A stretch of DNA of 64,000 nt from Bacillus sp. OV166 (GCF_900177675.1 NZ_FXWM01000001.1:877001-941000), one strand, 5' to 3'; counted from the first letter of the stretch, positions 9,836 to 18,601 are shown. Notes: a model not told the origin generated them from the letters alone. Translations and numbers: made by a program.

Positions 9836-9989
9836 ATCGTTTTAAAGATTTTGGAGCATCTTTTCTAGCTTGTCCAACGTGTGAAGATAGAAAAGCTATG
9901 AGCTAACCCAATTTATTTTTTGTTCAATATATGTATGACTGATTATTAGAATTTTAAATAAAAGAAATAAGGCGCTGTATATTACTTAC

Positions 9990-10505
9990 TCAAACTTCGC
10001 AGAGTGAAATTGACAAATATGCCTTGATATAGTTAGGAAGGCTGATGATCCACTGCTGAAGTTGACTTTTAATTAGTTTTTGTATTTTCTTGTTTGTCTT
10101 TTTTAGGGTGTCTTCAAGAAGCTCGATTAATTGTTGTAAAGCTACAGCCCAATCAAGTTCATTCACTTCATCGCAAAGTTCATAAAAAAGACCACCTAGT
10201 GTACGTTGGTCCGAGTTGCAGCGGTTCTGCCAGGACAAAACAATGTATCTAGAAAACACAATAGTTGTATGACTAATAAGTAAATCATATGATATGCCTT
10301 GGAACTCTTTTTGTAGGCGTAATAGGGATTTGGTTGTCTTAAAGAAGACCTCAATATCCCAACGCATTCCGTAGATTCGATCAATTTCTTGTTCAGAAAG
10401 CGTACAATCCGTGCTGAGAATCGCAAGCCATTGACTTTTCTTATTACGATTTTGAACAAACACAACCTTCACATCAATACCCCATTGGCCAACGTTGTGT
10501 GGATA
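9990..10505 (-). pseudogene. IS4-family transposase, C-terminal fragment
   Basis: The reverse strand encodes VKVVFVQNRNKKSQWLAIL, then IYGMRWDIEVFFKTTKS, which fits the IS4 Y-(2)-R-(3)-E-(6)-K signature carrying the last catalytic acid, and ends SISLCEV. The N-terminal half with the first two Asp residues is missing. At about 10,505 the sequence switches abruptly to a TnpB remnant on the other strand. The same C-terminal end (codons for ISLCEV and stop, plus following bases) recurs at 42,564-42,590, so two copies of this IS once existed nearby. Confidence 0.75.
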
Positions 10506-10511
10506 GAGCGT

Positions 10512-10709
10512 AATATTCGAAACTTCGACTGTCATTGTGGCGCGGAAGGACATCGGGATGTAGTAGGTGCCATGAATATTTTGGACAAGTCTGTCAATAA
10601 TCAGCTAACGAAAAATCGGGAACTACCTAAAATAGAAGATACAAAGTATCGCCGAGTCCTTTTAGCCCCCATTGTCTCGCACAATGAGGCTAAAAGGGCA
10701 GTGGCGTAG
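10512..10709 (+). pseudogene. tnpB: TnpB (IS200/IS605 OrfB) C-terminal remnant
   Basis: The frame reads FDCHCGAEGHRDVVGAMNIL, the C-terminal zinc-finger half plus the RuvC-III-like H-R-D...A-N-I signature of TnpB RNA-guided nucleases, followed by about 40 lower-complexity residues to a TAG at 10,709. Everything upstream (the first CxxC and RuvC-I/II) has been replaced by the IS4 fragment. It cannot be active. About 150 bases downstream the element's right end is still recognisable (10,817-10,856). Confidence 0.75.
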
Positions 10710-10816
10710 TGCCTATGATTGGGCTGCGGTATGTGGTTTTTACTACATGTCGTAATGAACTGGAGAAGTAGTAAGACCCGGAAGCCCCGGCCGAAAGGAG
10801 ACTTTGATGAAGGTTT

Positions 10817-10856
10817 AAAAAAGAATCACCTGGATTTATCCATGGGGCGAAGTCAA
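10817..10856 (+). mobile_element. IS200/IS605 right end (putative omega-RNA 3' end), copy 1
   Basis: A 40-base block A6-GAATCACC-TGGATTTATCCA-TGGGG-CGAAGTCAA contains an imperfect hairpin (CCTGGAT / ATCCATGG) and ends in TCAA, as right ends of TnpB-carrying elements do. It differs by one base from the block at 14,441-14,480. By analogy with known TnpB systems, the bases after TCAA (from 10,857) would be the guide segment. Here they are the AEC transporter gene, so the element inserted inside that gene. Confidence 0.7.
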
Positions 10857-11576
10857 GGAATCATAGCAGCAAGTCTAGGTTTCTTCGTTTTTAAAAATGA
10901 GGAAAGAGAACTGAAAGGCTCTTTTCTGATGCTTTCTTCCGGATTTAATGTTGGCTTATTTGCATTTCCTTTAGTTTATGCAATATGGGGTATGAATGGA
11001 TTAACCTATTTTAGTATGTTTGATGTTGGAACATCATTTGTCGTTTTTGGAATTTCCTATATTTTAGGAAGTTATTTTTCAGCAGAAGGACTCTGGCTTA
11101 AACCATTAGAAATTCTAAAAAAACTTGCCAAGTCTATTCCGTTAATGACGTATCTTTTGGCTAGTCTTTTGAATTTTAGCCACCTCCATTTACCTGATAC
11201 GATCATTCATGTTGCAAGTTCAATCTCTGGTGCCAATATGCCGTTATCATTATTATTATTATTATTATTATTAGGTCTCTATTTGAATTTTAAATTTGAC
11301 AAACAATTGATTAAACCTATGCTGAAATATTTAACCTTCCGATATGGTTTAGGTCTACTTTTTGGATTTGGTTTATACTTTATCCTTCCGTACAATCAGA
11401 TGTATCGATTTACAATCTTGATCGGTTTGTTACTACCTGTTGCAGCATCCGCCTTAACATTTGCCGTTGAATTTAAATACAGCACCAGCAGCACCCGTTT
11501 AATCGCTACTATATCAAATATTACGATTTTAATTAGTATTGTCATTTTATATATTTTTGCAAACTTTATTTTATAA
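10857..11576 (+). pseudogene. AEC (auxin efflux carrier/malonate-type) permease, 5' end lost to transposon
   Basis: About 240 codons of a membrane protein of the AEC family: GIIAASLGFFVFKNEE, LKGSFLMLSSGFNVGLFAFPL, LPVAASALTFAVEFKY. The family normally has about 300-320 residues and ten helices. The first 60-80 residues are missing, and the frame runs straight out of the TnpB right end. An open frame from 10,719 translates transposon DNA and is not a real N-terminus. A (TTA)n run near 11,250-11,272 encodes a Leu tract. Probably inactive. Confidence 0.75.
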
Positions 11577-11710
11577 AGCGTTAAATTAAAAACAAACTCC
11601 ATAGGCTCTTGTTGCTATTTTTGTTCCGCTCTTTCTCATTATCAAATGATGCTAAAAATGAAGAATGTTATTCAAGTTAAAATGGATGGGTTTAAATTCT
11701 ATTTAAATAA

Positions 11711-11744
11711 AAGGAAACTACCAAATAAAGTAGTTTCCCTTTTT
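11711..11744. terminator. Bidirectional terminator between AEC remnant and ABC permease
   Basis: Stem GGAAACTAC (11,713-11,721) / GTAGTTTCC (11,730-11,738), flanked by AAAA on the left and CTTTTT on the right, between converging genes. Confidence 0.8.
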
Positions 11745-11759
11745 AATAGTGAAAGATTA

Positions 11760-12584
11760 TTATTTTTTAACCACGTTATATCGTTTTAACACGATTTTCC
11801 CAAATTGAGTCAGGATACGATCCATTAAAAATCCCATTAATCCAAGTGTGACGAGACCAACAAAAATCCAATCTGTTTTAAAGTACAATCTTGAATTCCA
11901 AATCATGTAGCCAATCCCTTCATTCGCTGCAACCATTTCAGCCCCGACAATTGCCATAAAGGAGGACCCCATAGCCAGTTTAGCTCCCGTAAATATAAAA
12001 GGAAGGGAAGCTGGGATGATGACATGGAACATAATTTGTACTTCTGACGCTCCCATGCTTCTAGCAGAACGTATTTTATCTTCTTCGACAAAAAGGACAC
12101 CAGTAATGGTATTGATAATGACGATAAAGAAGGTTGCATACATAATTAAAAAGATTTTGGACTGCTCGCCTATTCCGAACCAAAGCATGAATAACGTAAT
12201 AAACGCAAGGGGAGGAATGAAACGAATAAAATTAATAATCGGATCCAGCACCACTCTCAAAGTTGAAAAGCGACCTATCAATAAACCAATCGGGATGGCA
12301 ACCAAATTCCCCAGCGTCCAACCAATAATCACTCTCACAAAGCTGGCCCCCATGTATTTAAATAAGGAGCCATCCTTGCTAAGGTCAATCGCTCCTTGCC
12401 ATACAACTAATGGGCTGGGCAAAAACTGGGGGTCAGAAAAAGCCGCGGCAATGCTCCATATCGAAAGAACTAATATCCAGCCGATGACCCCACTTTTAAT
12501 AACCAATTTCACAAGGGGAAAATGTAATTTAATTTTTGGCAATGAAGCCTGATTTCTTTTTAATTCATTTTTTTGTACATACAT
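11760..12584 (-). CDS. ssuC: ABC transporter permease, SsuC/TauC-like
   Basis: 274-residue permease with about 6 membrane segments and the BPD_transp_1 family's EAA-type loop (SARSMGASEVQIMFHVIIPASLPFIFTG near residue 190). Other typical features of sulfonate/nitrate/taurine permeases are RVIIGWTLGNLVAIPIGLLIG, PLAFITLFMLWFGIGE and VGAEMVAANEGIGYMIWNS. The ATG at 12,584 follows GGGGGAACAGGT. It is last in a three-gene reverse-strand unit (binding protein, ATPase, permease). The nearby arylsulfotransferase scrap fits a sulfur-compound role, but the family also moves thiamine precursors and other ligands. Confidence 0.85.
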   Translation of the reverse strand: MYVQKNELKRNQASLPKIKLHFPLVKLVIKSGVIGWILVLSIWSIAAAFSDPQFLPSPLVVWQGAIDLSKDGSLFKYMGASFVRVIIGWTLGNLVAIPIGLLIGRFSTLRVVLDPIINFIRFIPPLAFITLFMLWFGIGEQSKIFLIMYATFFIVIINTITGVLFVEEDKIRSARSMGASEVQIMFHVIIPASLPFIFTGAKLAMGSSFMAIVGAEMVAANEGIGYMIWNSRLYFKTDWIFVGLVTLGLMGFLMDRILTQFGKIVLKRYNVVKK

Positions 12585-12598
12585 ACCTGTTCCCCCTT

Positions 12599-13372
12599 TT
12601 AATCAAAATGTGATTGTATCTTTTGATAAATAAGATGGAATTCTTTGTCTGTAAAATCTCTTGGATAGGCTAACGGAACTTCATAGATAGTAGAGATATT
12701 GGATGATGGACCCACAGACATCACACCTACTTTTTGACCAAGTAAAAGTGCTTCTTGAATATCATGGGTGACAAAGATAATCGTTTTATTCATTTCTTTC
12801 CATATTCTCACCAATTCTTGCTGCATCGTTCGGCGGGTCATGGCATCCAAGGCGCCAAAGGGTTCATCCATTAATAAAATGTCAGGGTCATTTGCTAAGA
12901 CCCGTGCTAATTGCACACGCTGCTTCATTCCTCCTGAAAGTTCCTTTGGAAATTTCCCTTCGTGCCCCTTTAAACCAACAAGTTCAATATAATAGGAGGA
13001 CTTTTCCTCACGAACTATTTTGGGGATATTTTGCATTTTTAAACCGAATTCAACGTTTTCCTTAACTGTTAACCACGGAAATAGAGCAGAATCAGCTTGT
13101 TGGAAGACAACGCCTCGATTTCTACCAGGCTTATTTACTTTTTCGTTATCTACTAAGACTTCGCCCGCCGTATTTTTGATAAAGCCGGCAATGATGCTAA
13201 GAAGAGTGGACTTCCCACAACCGCTGGGCCCAAGCAGGATAAAAAATTCACCGTCTTGAATTGTTAAATCGACATCTTCTAGAACAAAAGTAGAATTCCC
13301 ATTAAATGATTGGGATAAGCTAGAAATCGAAATCAGTGAGGATTTTTCGAGTTCTTTAAGGCTTGAGTTCAT
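12599..13372 (-). CDS. ssuB: ABC transporter ATP-binding protein, SsuB/TauB-like
   Basis: 257 residues with the complete ATPase set: Walker A GPSGCGKST near 53, Q-loop VFQQADSALFPWLTV, signature LSGGMKQR near 143, Walker B ILLMDEPFGALD and the H-loop FVTHD. The PFGALDAMTRR stretch is typical of nitrate/sulfonate/taurine ATPases. It lies 14 bases upstream of the permease. The protein is full length, but the binding-protein gene before it is broken, so the importer may lack its receptor unless another is supplied in trans. Confidence 0.88.
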   Translation of the reverse strand: MNSSLKELEKSSLISISSLSQSFNGNSTFVLEDVDLTIQDGEFFILLGPSGCGKSTLLSIIAGFIKNTAGEVLVDNEKVNKPGRNRGVVFQQADSALFPWLTVKENVEFGLKMQNIPKIVREEKSSYYIELVGLKGHEGKFPKELSGGMKQRVQLARVLANDPDILLMDEPFGALDAMTRRTMQQELVRIWKEMNKTIIFVTHDIQEALLLGQKVGVMSVGPSSNISTIYEVPLAYPRDFTDKEFHLIYQKIQSHFD

Positions 13373-13391
13373 AAAAGTTCCCTCCCTTGGA

Positions 13392-14219
13392 TTAATAAGT
13401 AACAGACTCAGGTAATGCCTTTTTAAGTGGATCTAAACTTAATTTCTCATCTAGATTGAATGAATTACTTAATATCCCTTTTTCCTCCATCCATTTTTTC
13501 ATTTCCTCGAGATGGTTCGCATCTTCCTTCGTAAAGCCTAGGACATAATTATTTCTTTCAAGATCTTTTAAAACGCCATCCTCTGGCAGTTTCAATTGTT
13601 CAAATGCCAGCTTTGCGGTTTCCTCTCTATTATTTTGGACATAGTGTATCCCTTCATTAAGAGCTTTTAAAGTATTTTCTACCACTTTAGGGTTATCTTC
13701 AACCAATGATTTTTTTGCAAGAAGATAGCTGTCAATGGTTACTCCGGCCCCAAGTAAATCATCAATTTGATGGACGCCATCGATACCTTTAAATTTTTCT
13801 AAAAGGGCACCACCCACCCATACAGCGTCGATATCTCCTTTTTTCACACCTACAATGGCCTCATCTGGTGTGCTGTAAGGAACATAGATGATATCTTTTT
13901 CACTTATACCATTGACTTTAAGATACTGCGCCCAAACGTATTCATTGACGGTTCCTTTATTAACTCCTAATTTTTTCCCTTTTAAATCAGCTGCTTTCTT
14001 AATGCTGCCTTGAGCTAGAAGCTGATTGGCCTTTGAAGTTTTTTCATTTCCTCTAGTAAGGGTAGCAACTATCACCAAGTTCCCCTTTGCCAAAGAATTA
14101 ATGGCAACGTAATCGGCTGCAATCCCAGTATCGGCTTGTTCTGTTAAAACTGCATTAATAGTATCTACACCCATTGCAAAATTCGCTAGTTTAGCGTCAA
14201 CATCATGGTCTTTGAAATC
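13392..14219 (-). pseudogene. Sulfonate/nitrate-type ABC substrate-binding protein (SsuA-like), N-terminus replaced
   Basis: About 275 codons of an NMT1/SsuA-type binding protein: NFAMGVDTINAVLTEQADTG, KKAADLKGKKLGVNKGTVNEY, DAVWVGGALLEKF, IDSYLLAKKSLVEDNPKVVE. The family has about 320-350 residues and begins with a lipoprotein signal. Here the signal and first strand are missing, and at about 14,215-14,222 the sequence changes to an arylsulfotransferase fragment in another frame. The ATG-like start at 14,255 lies in foreign DNA. Probably not exported. It sits 19 bases before the ATPase. Confidence 0.75.
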
Positions 14220-14221
14220 CA

Positions 14222-14436
14222 GCCTCAGTCGGGGTATATTGCCATTCAATTTCAAGCGTGACCGGATTTATTTCTAAGATTCTCGAGTGATCACGAACAG
14301 CGTTTTTCGAACCATAAGGAGATGCAGGGTTCGGAAGACCATAACCACCCCAGCCGCCATTATCAAATACGAGGAGATTACCTTCTCCCGGCAAGCCTCT
14401 CGGAATAATATGAGCATGGTGCTGTCCGATAATCCA
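14222..14436 (-). pseudogene. Aryl-sulfate sulfotransferase (ASST) internal fragment
   Basis: Reverse-strand frame WIIGQHHAHIIPRG-LPGEGNLLVFDNGG-WGGYG, then SKNAVRDHSRILEINP and LEIEWQYTP. This matches the central beta-propeller region of secreted arylsulfotransferases, including the Q-H-H-A-H stretch around a catalytic His and the D-N-G-G loop. Both ends are cut: one by a TnpB-type right end (14,441) and the other by the SsuA-like gene. About 72 of some 450 or more residues remain. Confidence 0.65.
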
Positions 14437-14440
14437 TTTT

Positions 14441-14480
14441 AAAAAAGAATCCCCTGGATTTATCCATGGGGCGAAGTCAA
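14441..14480 (+). mobile_element. IS200/IS605 right end (putative omega-RNA 3' end), copy 2
   Basis: 39 of 40 bases match 10,817-10,856. Hairpin CCCCTGGAT / ATCCATGGGG, ending GAAGTCAA. No TnpB or TnpA sequence precedes it; an ASST scrap begins 5 bases upstream, so the element has been deleted down to its end. The flanking DNA from 14,481 (TTCGAAAAACCTACAG...) would occupy the guide position. Confidence 0.65.
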
Positions 14481-14964
14481 TTCGAAAAACCTACAGATGT
14501 CAAGATTCACATAGGTAGTGCTGCATTTTCTGTCATCAAGCAGGCGAAGTTTGCGATTGATAGTTCAAAATCATTGCCACAGTCTTTCGAGTATTTAGGG
14601 AATCAAATAATGATAAAGCAAATGGAAGTCGGTAATCCGACGAAAATTGTCATGACGGAAGAGCTGGACCCGAAGAGGGCCTACGAAATGCTCGATTATC
14701 GTTTTTATGAAAAAAGACGGTTACGGATCAAGCGGGGCGAATGTCGATGGATATTACATCGATAAAAAGGGTGATAAATACAAACTAAATGAAAATTTTT
14801 ATCGTGTAAATGAGCTTGATCATCCACGATTCTTCTCTACTGAGCATCATATCGAGTTGTCACGTGAGAATAAACAAGAGCAGTATGTACCAGTTGGGAT
14901 AGAAATAGAAGGCTATACCGTCACTTCATTTTACGATAAAGTGGTTAAAATTTCATTGGAATAA
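14481..14964 (+). pseudogene. Truncated, frameshifted hypothetical protein
   Basis: Two overlapping frames join into one protein: FEKPTDVKIHIGSAAFSVIKQ, MTEELDPKRAYEMLDYRFYE, then after a one-base shift in the A-run at about 14,706-14,713, KKDGYGSSGANVDGYYIDKK and VPVGIEIEGYTVTSFYDKVV to a stop at 14,964. The 5' end is cut by the transposon end at 14,480. I do not recognise the family. Truncation plus frameshift mean it is not functional. Confidence 0.6.
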
Positions 14965-14970
14965 GAGAAA

Positions 14971-15029
14971 AGGTGCCTGACACCCGCTGCATGAACACAT
15001 TAACGCATTGGGGGTCAGGCACTTGTTTT
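14971..15029. terminator. Large hairpin with GTGCCTGAC arms
   Basis: Arms AGGTGCCTGACACCC (14,971-14,985) and GGGGGTCAGGCACTT (15,010-15,024), followed by GTTTTC. It probably terminates the preceding frame. Its arm sequence resembles the GTGACAGGCAC tails of the dispersed repeats elsewhere in the window. Confidence 0.6.
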
Positions 15030-15135
15030 CTTAGTCAATATTGTTTCTTCATCCACGCATCCATATATGCCTGATTCCTGCTTAGATGACACAGACAGCA
15101 ATGGCTGGATTCCTCCACTTGCGCTTTTGCTTACT

Positions 15136-15603
15136 TTAATATTCTCCTTTAATTACAAAAAACGAGCCCCGAATTGTTCCAGCTAGTTTAGATTTCTGCC
15201 TAGCAAACTTAAACTTCCCTTCTAACTCCTTTGGTACCTCCATCCCCTCAGAAAGCTTAAAACCAACGGCCCGCTTCGGCTTAGGGCCATCAACCGTATA
15301 CATGACGTTGACCTCAAGACCATCCTCATAAAAGACGTAGGCCATTTTGATATTTTCCACTTGAAAACGCGACGTTTCTAAAGGTTTGGCAGCAAACTCA
15401 ATATCACGATCTTCTTTCAAAATTCGGTTCACATAATCAAGGGTCTCCTGACTTTCGCTAGCTGGTACAACCGTAAATTCATGCTTGTATTTGTTCATAA
15501 AGTAACGGGCTTCATTAGCACGTAAACCAGCAAGCGCTTCTACTACAGGTGAAGACTCTAAACCAACTGTAGACACATTTTTAAAATCAACGATATAGGA
15601 CAT
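15136..15603 (-). CDS. Conserved-looking hypothetical protein (155 aa)
   Basis: Starts at the ATG at 15,603 (MSYIVDFKNVSTVG), 8 bases after AAGGAAGG; a longer frame upstream lacks a ribosome site. Soluble, mixed charge, no signal peptide or membrane segment. It contains repeated V-x-Y/F beta-strand patterns (MAYVFYEDGLEVNVMYTVDG) and a basic C-terminus (KSKLAGTIRGSFFVIKGEY). I do not recognise a named domain. It is isolated between a transposase scrap and a terminator, but the frame is intact with a good start, so it is probably expressed. Confidence 0.65.
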   Translation of the reverse strand: MSYIVDFKNVSTVGLESSPVVEALAGLRANEARYFMNKYKHEFTVVPASESQETLDYVNRILKEDRDIEFAAKPLETSRFQVENIKMAYVFYEDGLEVNVMYTVDGPKPKRAVGFKLSEGMEVPKELEGKFKFARQKSKLAGTIRGSFFVIKGEY

Positions 15604-15675
15604 TTCCAACCTTCCTTTTCTCTCTTTATTTCCGAACAACAGGAATCCACATTTCACTAAAAACTAAGCCATTCT

Positions 15676-15876
15676 TCAAGTTGTTTCTTTTGACGATACA
15701 AATTTTGACTGGCGGATTTGTTGGTTTGCTAATTGGTGTTCACGTAGACTAGTATTAACAAACACCTCTTTAATATTCGACGTTGTTGCGTCAAAGCCCT
15801 TCATTTCGAGGAGTTGAAACCATACTAAATAATTATCAAGATATTTTGTTGCAACACCTTTAAATCGGTCAATCAA
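15676..15876 (-). pseudogene. IS1595-like transposase C-terminal fragment
   Basis: The frame encodes DRFKGVATKYLDNYLVWFQL, the pattern R-F-K-G-V-(A/S)-T-K-Y-L-x-N-Y-L-x-W-F seen at the end of IS1595-family transposases, followed by about 45 residues without recognised motif. There is no start codon or upstream transposase sequence. Identification rests on this one motif. Confidence 0.55.
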
Positions 15877-16071
15877 ACCTCATTACTTAATAAGCTTAGA
15901 GTTATGGTTATAGTATTCTCACATGAATCATAGCATTTTCCTTAACCTATTCAGGATAAGAGATTCTTACTGCTTCATCCCATAATGGAATCATTTCGTA
16001 AATGGATGACGGCTCCACTTTTCTTAAGTATAATTTAACTATAGATAGGCTATTAGGACGGTGAGTATAAG

Positions 16072-17007
16072 GTGAAAAAAATAACAGTCGAAAACTTAGT
16101 TCGGAAGTTTTCATTGAAAGTAGTAGCTGGGGAAAATCAACTGCAGAAAATGATTACGCAATCACGTGTGCATCGCCCTGGCTTGGAATTTGTTGGCCAT
16201 TTTGATTTTTTTCCGATGGAACGAGTTCAAATTCTAGGAAAAAAGGAAATTACCTATTTACATAAGTTAAGTAAAGAGGAACGTAAAATACGAATCGGAA
16301 ATATCGTTCACTATCACCCGCCATGTTTTATTGTTACGGCTGGTGACGAAGGACTTACCTATTTAACTCACCATTGTGTTGAACAGGGTATCCCCTTGTT
16401 ACTAACAAACAAGCCTGAGACAACTTCAGAGTTTATAACCAAATTGGATACCTATTTGGTGAAGGAATTAGCACCAGAAATGACGGTTCATGGAGTTTGT
16501 ATGAATGTATCTGGCATTGGGATCTTACTTCGCGGTAATTCAGGGGTAGGGAAAAGCGAAACAGCTCATACGTTAATTCGTCGAGGGCACCGTCTGGTTG
16601 CTGATGATATTGTTGTACTGAAAAAGCTTGGCCCGCAAACCATTCTCGGTACACATGATGAAAAAACCAAGGAATTTTTGGCGCTTCGTAGTATTGGGTT
16701 GTTGAATGTGGTTCGCTTATACGGTCGCAAAGCTTTCCAAGATGAATCACGAATTGTGCTTGATATTAATTTAACGAAATGGCAAAAAGATGACTTGAAT
16801 AATGAACTGGACCAGGAACTTCAATTTATAGAATATATGGGTGTTAAGATTCCATCTATCGAAATTCAACTCCAGCCCGGACGTGATGTGGCGGGGTTAA
16901 TTGAAGCTGCAGCTAATAATTGGTATTTAAGGCAGCAAGGATACAGCGCAGCAGAAGAGTTCATGAGCAGGATTGAGGCCGATATTTCGAATTCTAATAT
17001 GGAATAA
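16072..17007 (+). CDS. HPr kinase/phosphorylase-like protein with altered signature motif
   Basis: 311 residues, co-linear with HprK/P. The N-terminal domain begins with RPGLEFVGHFDFFPMERVQI. The catalytic domain has TVHG (catalytic-type His), P-loop GNSGVGKS (about 155-162), the HRLVADD acid pair and the C-terminal QPGRDVAGLIEAAANN. The region that reads EIRGLGIINV in classical HprK is here ALRSIGLLNV, losing the Glu and the GLG. This segment is tied to the phosphorolysis reaction and hexamer contacts, so activity may differ. It starts at a GTG, 7 bases after AGGACGGTGAG. The usual hprK-lgt neighbourhood is absent, so this is probably a second, specialised paralogue. Confidence 0.8.
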   Translation: MKKITVENLVRKFSLKVVAGENQLQKMITQSRVHRPGLEFVGHFDFFPMERVQILGKKEITYLHKLSKEERKIRIGNIVHYHPPCFIVTAGDEGLTYLTHHCVEQGIPLLLTNKPETTSEFITKLDTYLVKELAPEMTVHGVCMNVSGIGILLRGNSGVGKSETAHTLIRRGHRLVADDIVVLKKLGPQTILGTHDEKTKEFLALRSIGLLNVVRLYGRKAFQDESRIVLDINLTKWQKDDLNNELDQELQFIEYMGVKIPSIEIQLQPGRDVAGLIEAAANNWYLRQQGYSAAEEFMSRIEADISNSNME

Positions 17008-17023
17008 CTATTGAAGAAGAACG

Positions 17024-17096
17024 CCACGGTGACGGTTCTCATGGTTTTAATGAGGTTAGTGCCGACCGCAAGAACCGTCCAACCGTCCCCATGGTC
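17024..17096 (+). repeat. Dispersed repeat R2, copy 1
   Basis: CACGGTGACGGTTCTCATGG...GTTAGTGCCGACCGCAAG-AACCGTCC..CCCCATGG. The two ends are imperfect inverted repeats (GACGGTTCT / AGAACCGTC). A second small hairpin, ACCATGG-based, ends in T6 at about 17,107-17,112 and may terminate the HprK-like gene. Confidence 0.75.
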
Positions 17097-17210
17097 TCTA
17101 CCATGGTCTTTTTTATTTATAAATAATAATATGATAATATAAAAATAGGTACATTAGCACCATATTATTGTTTTTTAAAGTAGTATTGAAATCAAATAAA
17201 AGGAGTAGGT

Positions 17211-18419
17211 ATGAAGGAATTTTATACTCATATAAATAAAAAAATATATTATTTTACGGTATTAATCGTAATAGCCATTATGATAATGGGTTTGTTAATG
17301 GGTAATCCACGTTTTGGTAAGTTTGATTATGGTTATTTTCTCCATGTTGGACTTATTGTCATCCTATCTGCCTGTTTATTGCTCTATCCTAAGTATATCA
17401 CTCATGTTTTTAGACTAATTGTCATAACAGTAGCGTCCGTTTACTTTTATGCGCTGTTCTTTTTATATCCCGATACTTGGTCCACCTTTATTTTTCTATG
17501 TTTTATTCCAGCAATAGCGATTCTGTTTTTTGATTCAAAGCTCTTTTATTTTTCTTTACTATTAAACAGTGTGTTCATCATGTTTACATTTAGTTATATT
17601 ATGCTTATTGATCAAGGATATCCCTATATCAAGCAGGATTTAATAGGAAATGTAATCAACTTTATCGGGAGTCAAGTGATTATCTATTTTATTTTTTATT
17701 TATCGCAAGGAAGAATAAAGAAACAGCAATTATACTATGAACAAATTCAGCATTCAGAGCGTTTGAAGACAACTGGACAGCTAGCAGCTGCTGTTGCACA
17801 TGAAATTAGAAATCCTTTGACCGTTGTAAAAGGTTTTTTACAGTTATACCAAAAAGACGCTGGATTTAGTGATGATATAAAAGGAAATTTTACTTTGATG
17901 ATTGATGAATTAAATATTGCTGAACAGGTAATTACTCAATTTTTATCTATAGCGAAGCCAAATAAGGAAACAGAAGTAGAAACAGTCAATTTGAAGATTG
18001 TTCTTAAGAGTGTAACCGATCTACTTCATTCGTATGGGCTTTTACATGATAATAAGATTGAATTAATTAGGGTTGAAGATTGCTATATCGCTGCTAACAA
18101 CATAGAATTTAAACAATTATTAATAAATATTATAAAAAATGCCATTGAGGCTTCAAAATTTGGTGATTCTGTTTTTGTATCAGCTAGTAGGGAGAAAGAT
18201 TTCGTCGAGATTAAGGTAGTTGATTATGGACAGGGGATGTCAGTAGCAGAAGTTAAGTCCCTTGGTACTCCTTTTTATTCTTTAAAAAGTAAAGGGACCG
18301 GATTAGGTATGATGGTTTGCTATAATATTGCAGCAAAATATAAAGGAACCATTAACTTCCAAAGTACTAAAGGTGAAGGAACTACCGTTACTATTCGCTT
18401 TCCATCAAAAAATTCCTGA
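17211..18419 (+). CDS. Membrane sensor histidine kinase (KinB/sporulation-kinase-like)
   Basis: 402 residues. The N-terminal 165 residues form about six membrane helices with very short loops, as in KinB-type sensors, and no extracellular domain. The dimerisation/phosphoacceptor domain has AVAHEIRNPLTVVKGFLQL with His 197. The ATPase domain has the N-box NIIKNAIEA, DYGQGMS, the F-box PFYSLKSKGTGLGM and the C-terminal GEGTTVTIRFP. ATG at 17,211 after AAAGGAGTAGGT. No response regulator is adjacent; an orphan kinase feeding a phosphorelay is the likely role. It is preceded and followed by R2 repeats. Confidence 0.88.
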   Translation: MKEFYTHINKKIYYFTVLIVIAIMIMGLLMGNPRFGKFDYGYFLHVGLIVILSACLLLYPKYITHVFRLIVITVASVYFYALFFLYPDTWSTFIFLCFIPAIAILFFDSKLFYFSLLLNSVFIMFTFSYIMLIDQGYPYIKQDLIGNVINFIGSQVIIYFIFYLSQGRIKKQQLYYEQIQHSERLKTTGQLAAAVAHEIRNPLTVVKGFLQLYQKDAGFSDDIKGNFTLMIDELNIAEQVITQFLSIAKPNKETEVETVNLKIVLKSVTDLLHSYGLLHDNKIELIRVEDCYIAANNIEFKQLLINIIKNAIEASKFGDSVFVSASREKDFVEIKVVDYGQGMSVAEVKSLGTPFYSLKSKGTGLGMMVCYNIAAKYKGTINFQSTKGEGTTVTIRFPSKNS

Positions 18420-18437
18420 ATCCAGAGGGGAGGTTAA

Positions 18438-18495
18438 TATGGTTTTATAATGAGGTTAGTACCAACCACAAGAACCGTCACCATGGTCCCAGTTC
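18438..18495 (+). repeat. Dispersed repeat R2, copy 2
   Basis: ATGGTTTTATAATGAGGTT-AGTACCAACCACAAGAACCGTCACCATGGTCCC. Same layout as copy 1 but missing part of the left arm. It lies just after the histidine-kinase stop. Confidence 0.7.
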
Positions 18496-18561
18496 TTTTT
18501 ATATAATCTAAGAAAGATAAACGCCTTCACACAAAAATAAGCTGAAAATACCTTAAATTGC

Positions 18562-18600
18562 AAAAAACGCCTTCAACAGTCATTTTTGAAGGCGTTTTTT
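18562..18600. terminator. Bidirectional terminator
   Basis: Perfect stem AAAAAACGCCTTCAA (18,562-18,576) / TTGAAGGCGTTTTTT (18,586-18,600), loop CAGTCATTT. Confidence 0.9.
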
Positions 18601-18601
18601 T

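Noticed and set aside
10389..10709. 106-codon open frame on the + strand
   Set aside because: The front half is antisense to the IS4 transposase; only the TnpB-like part after about 10,512 is meaningful.
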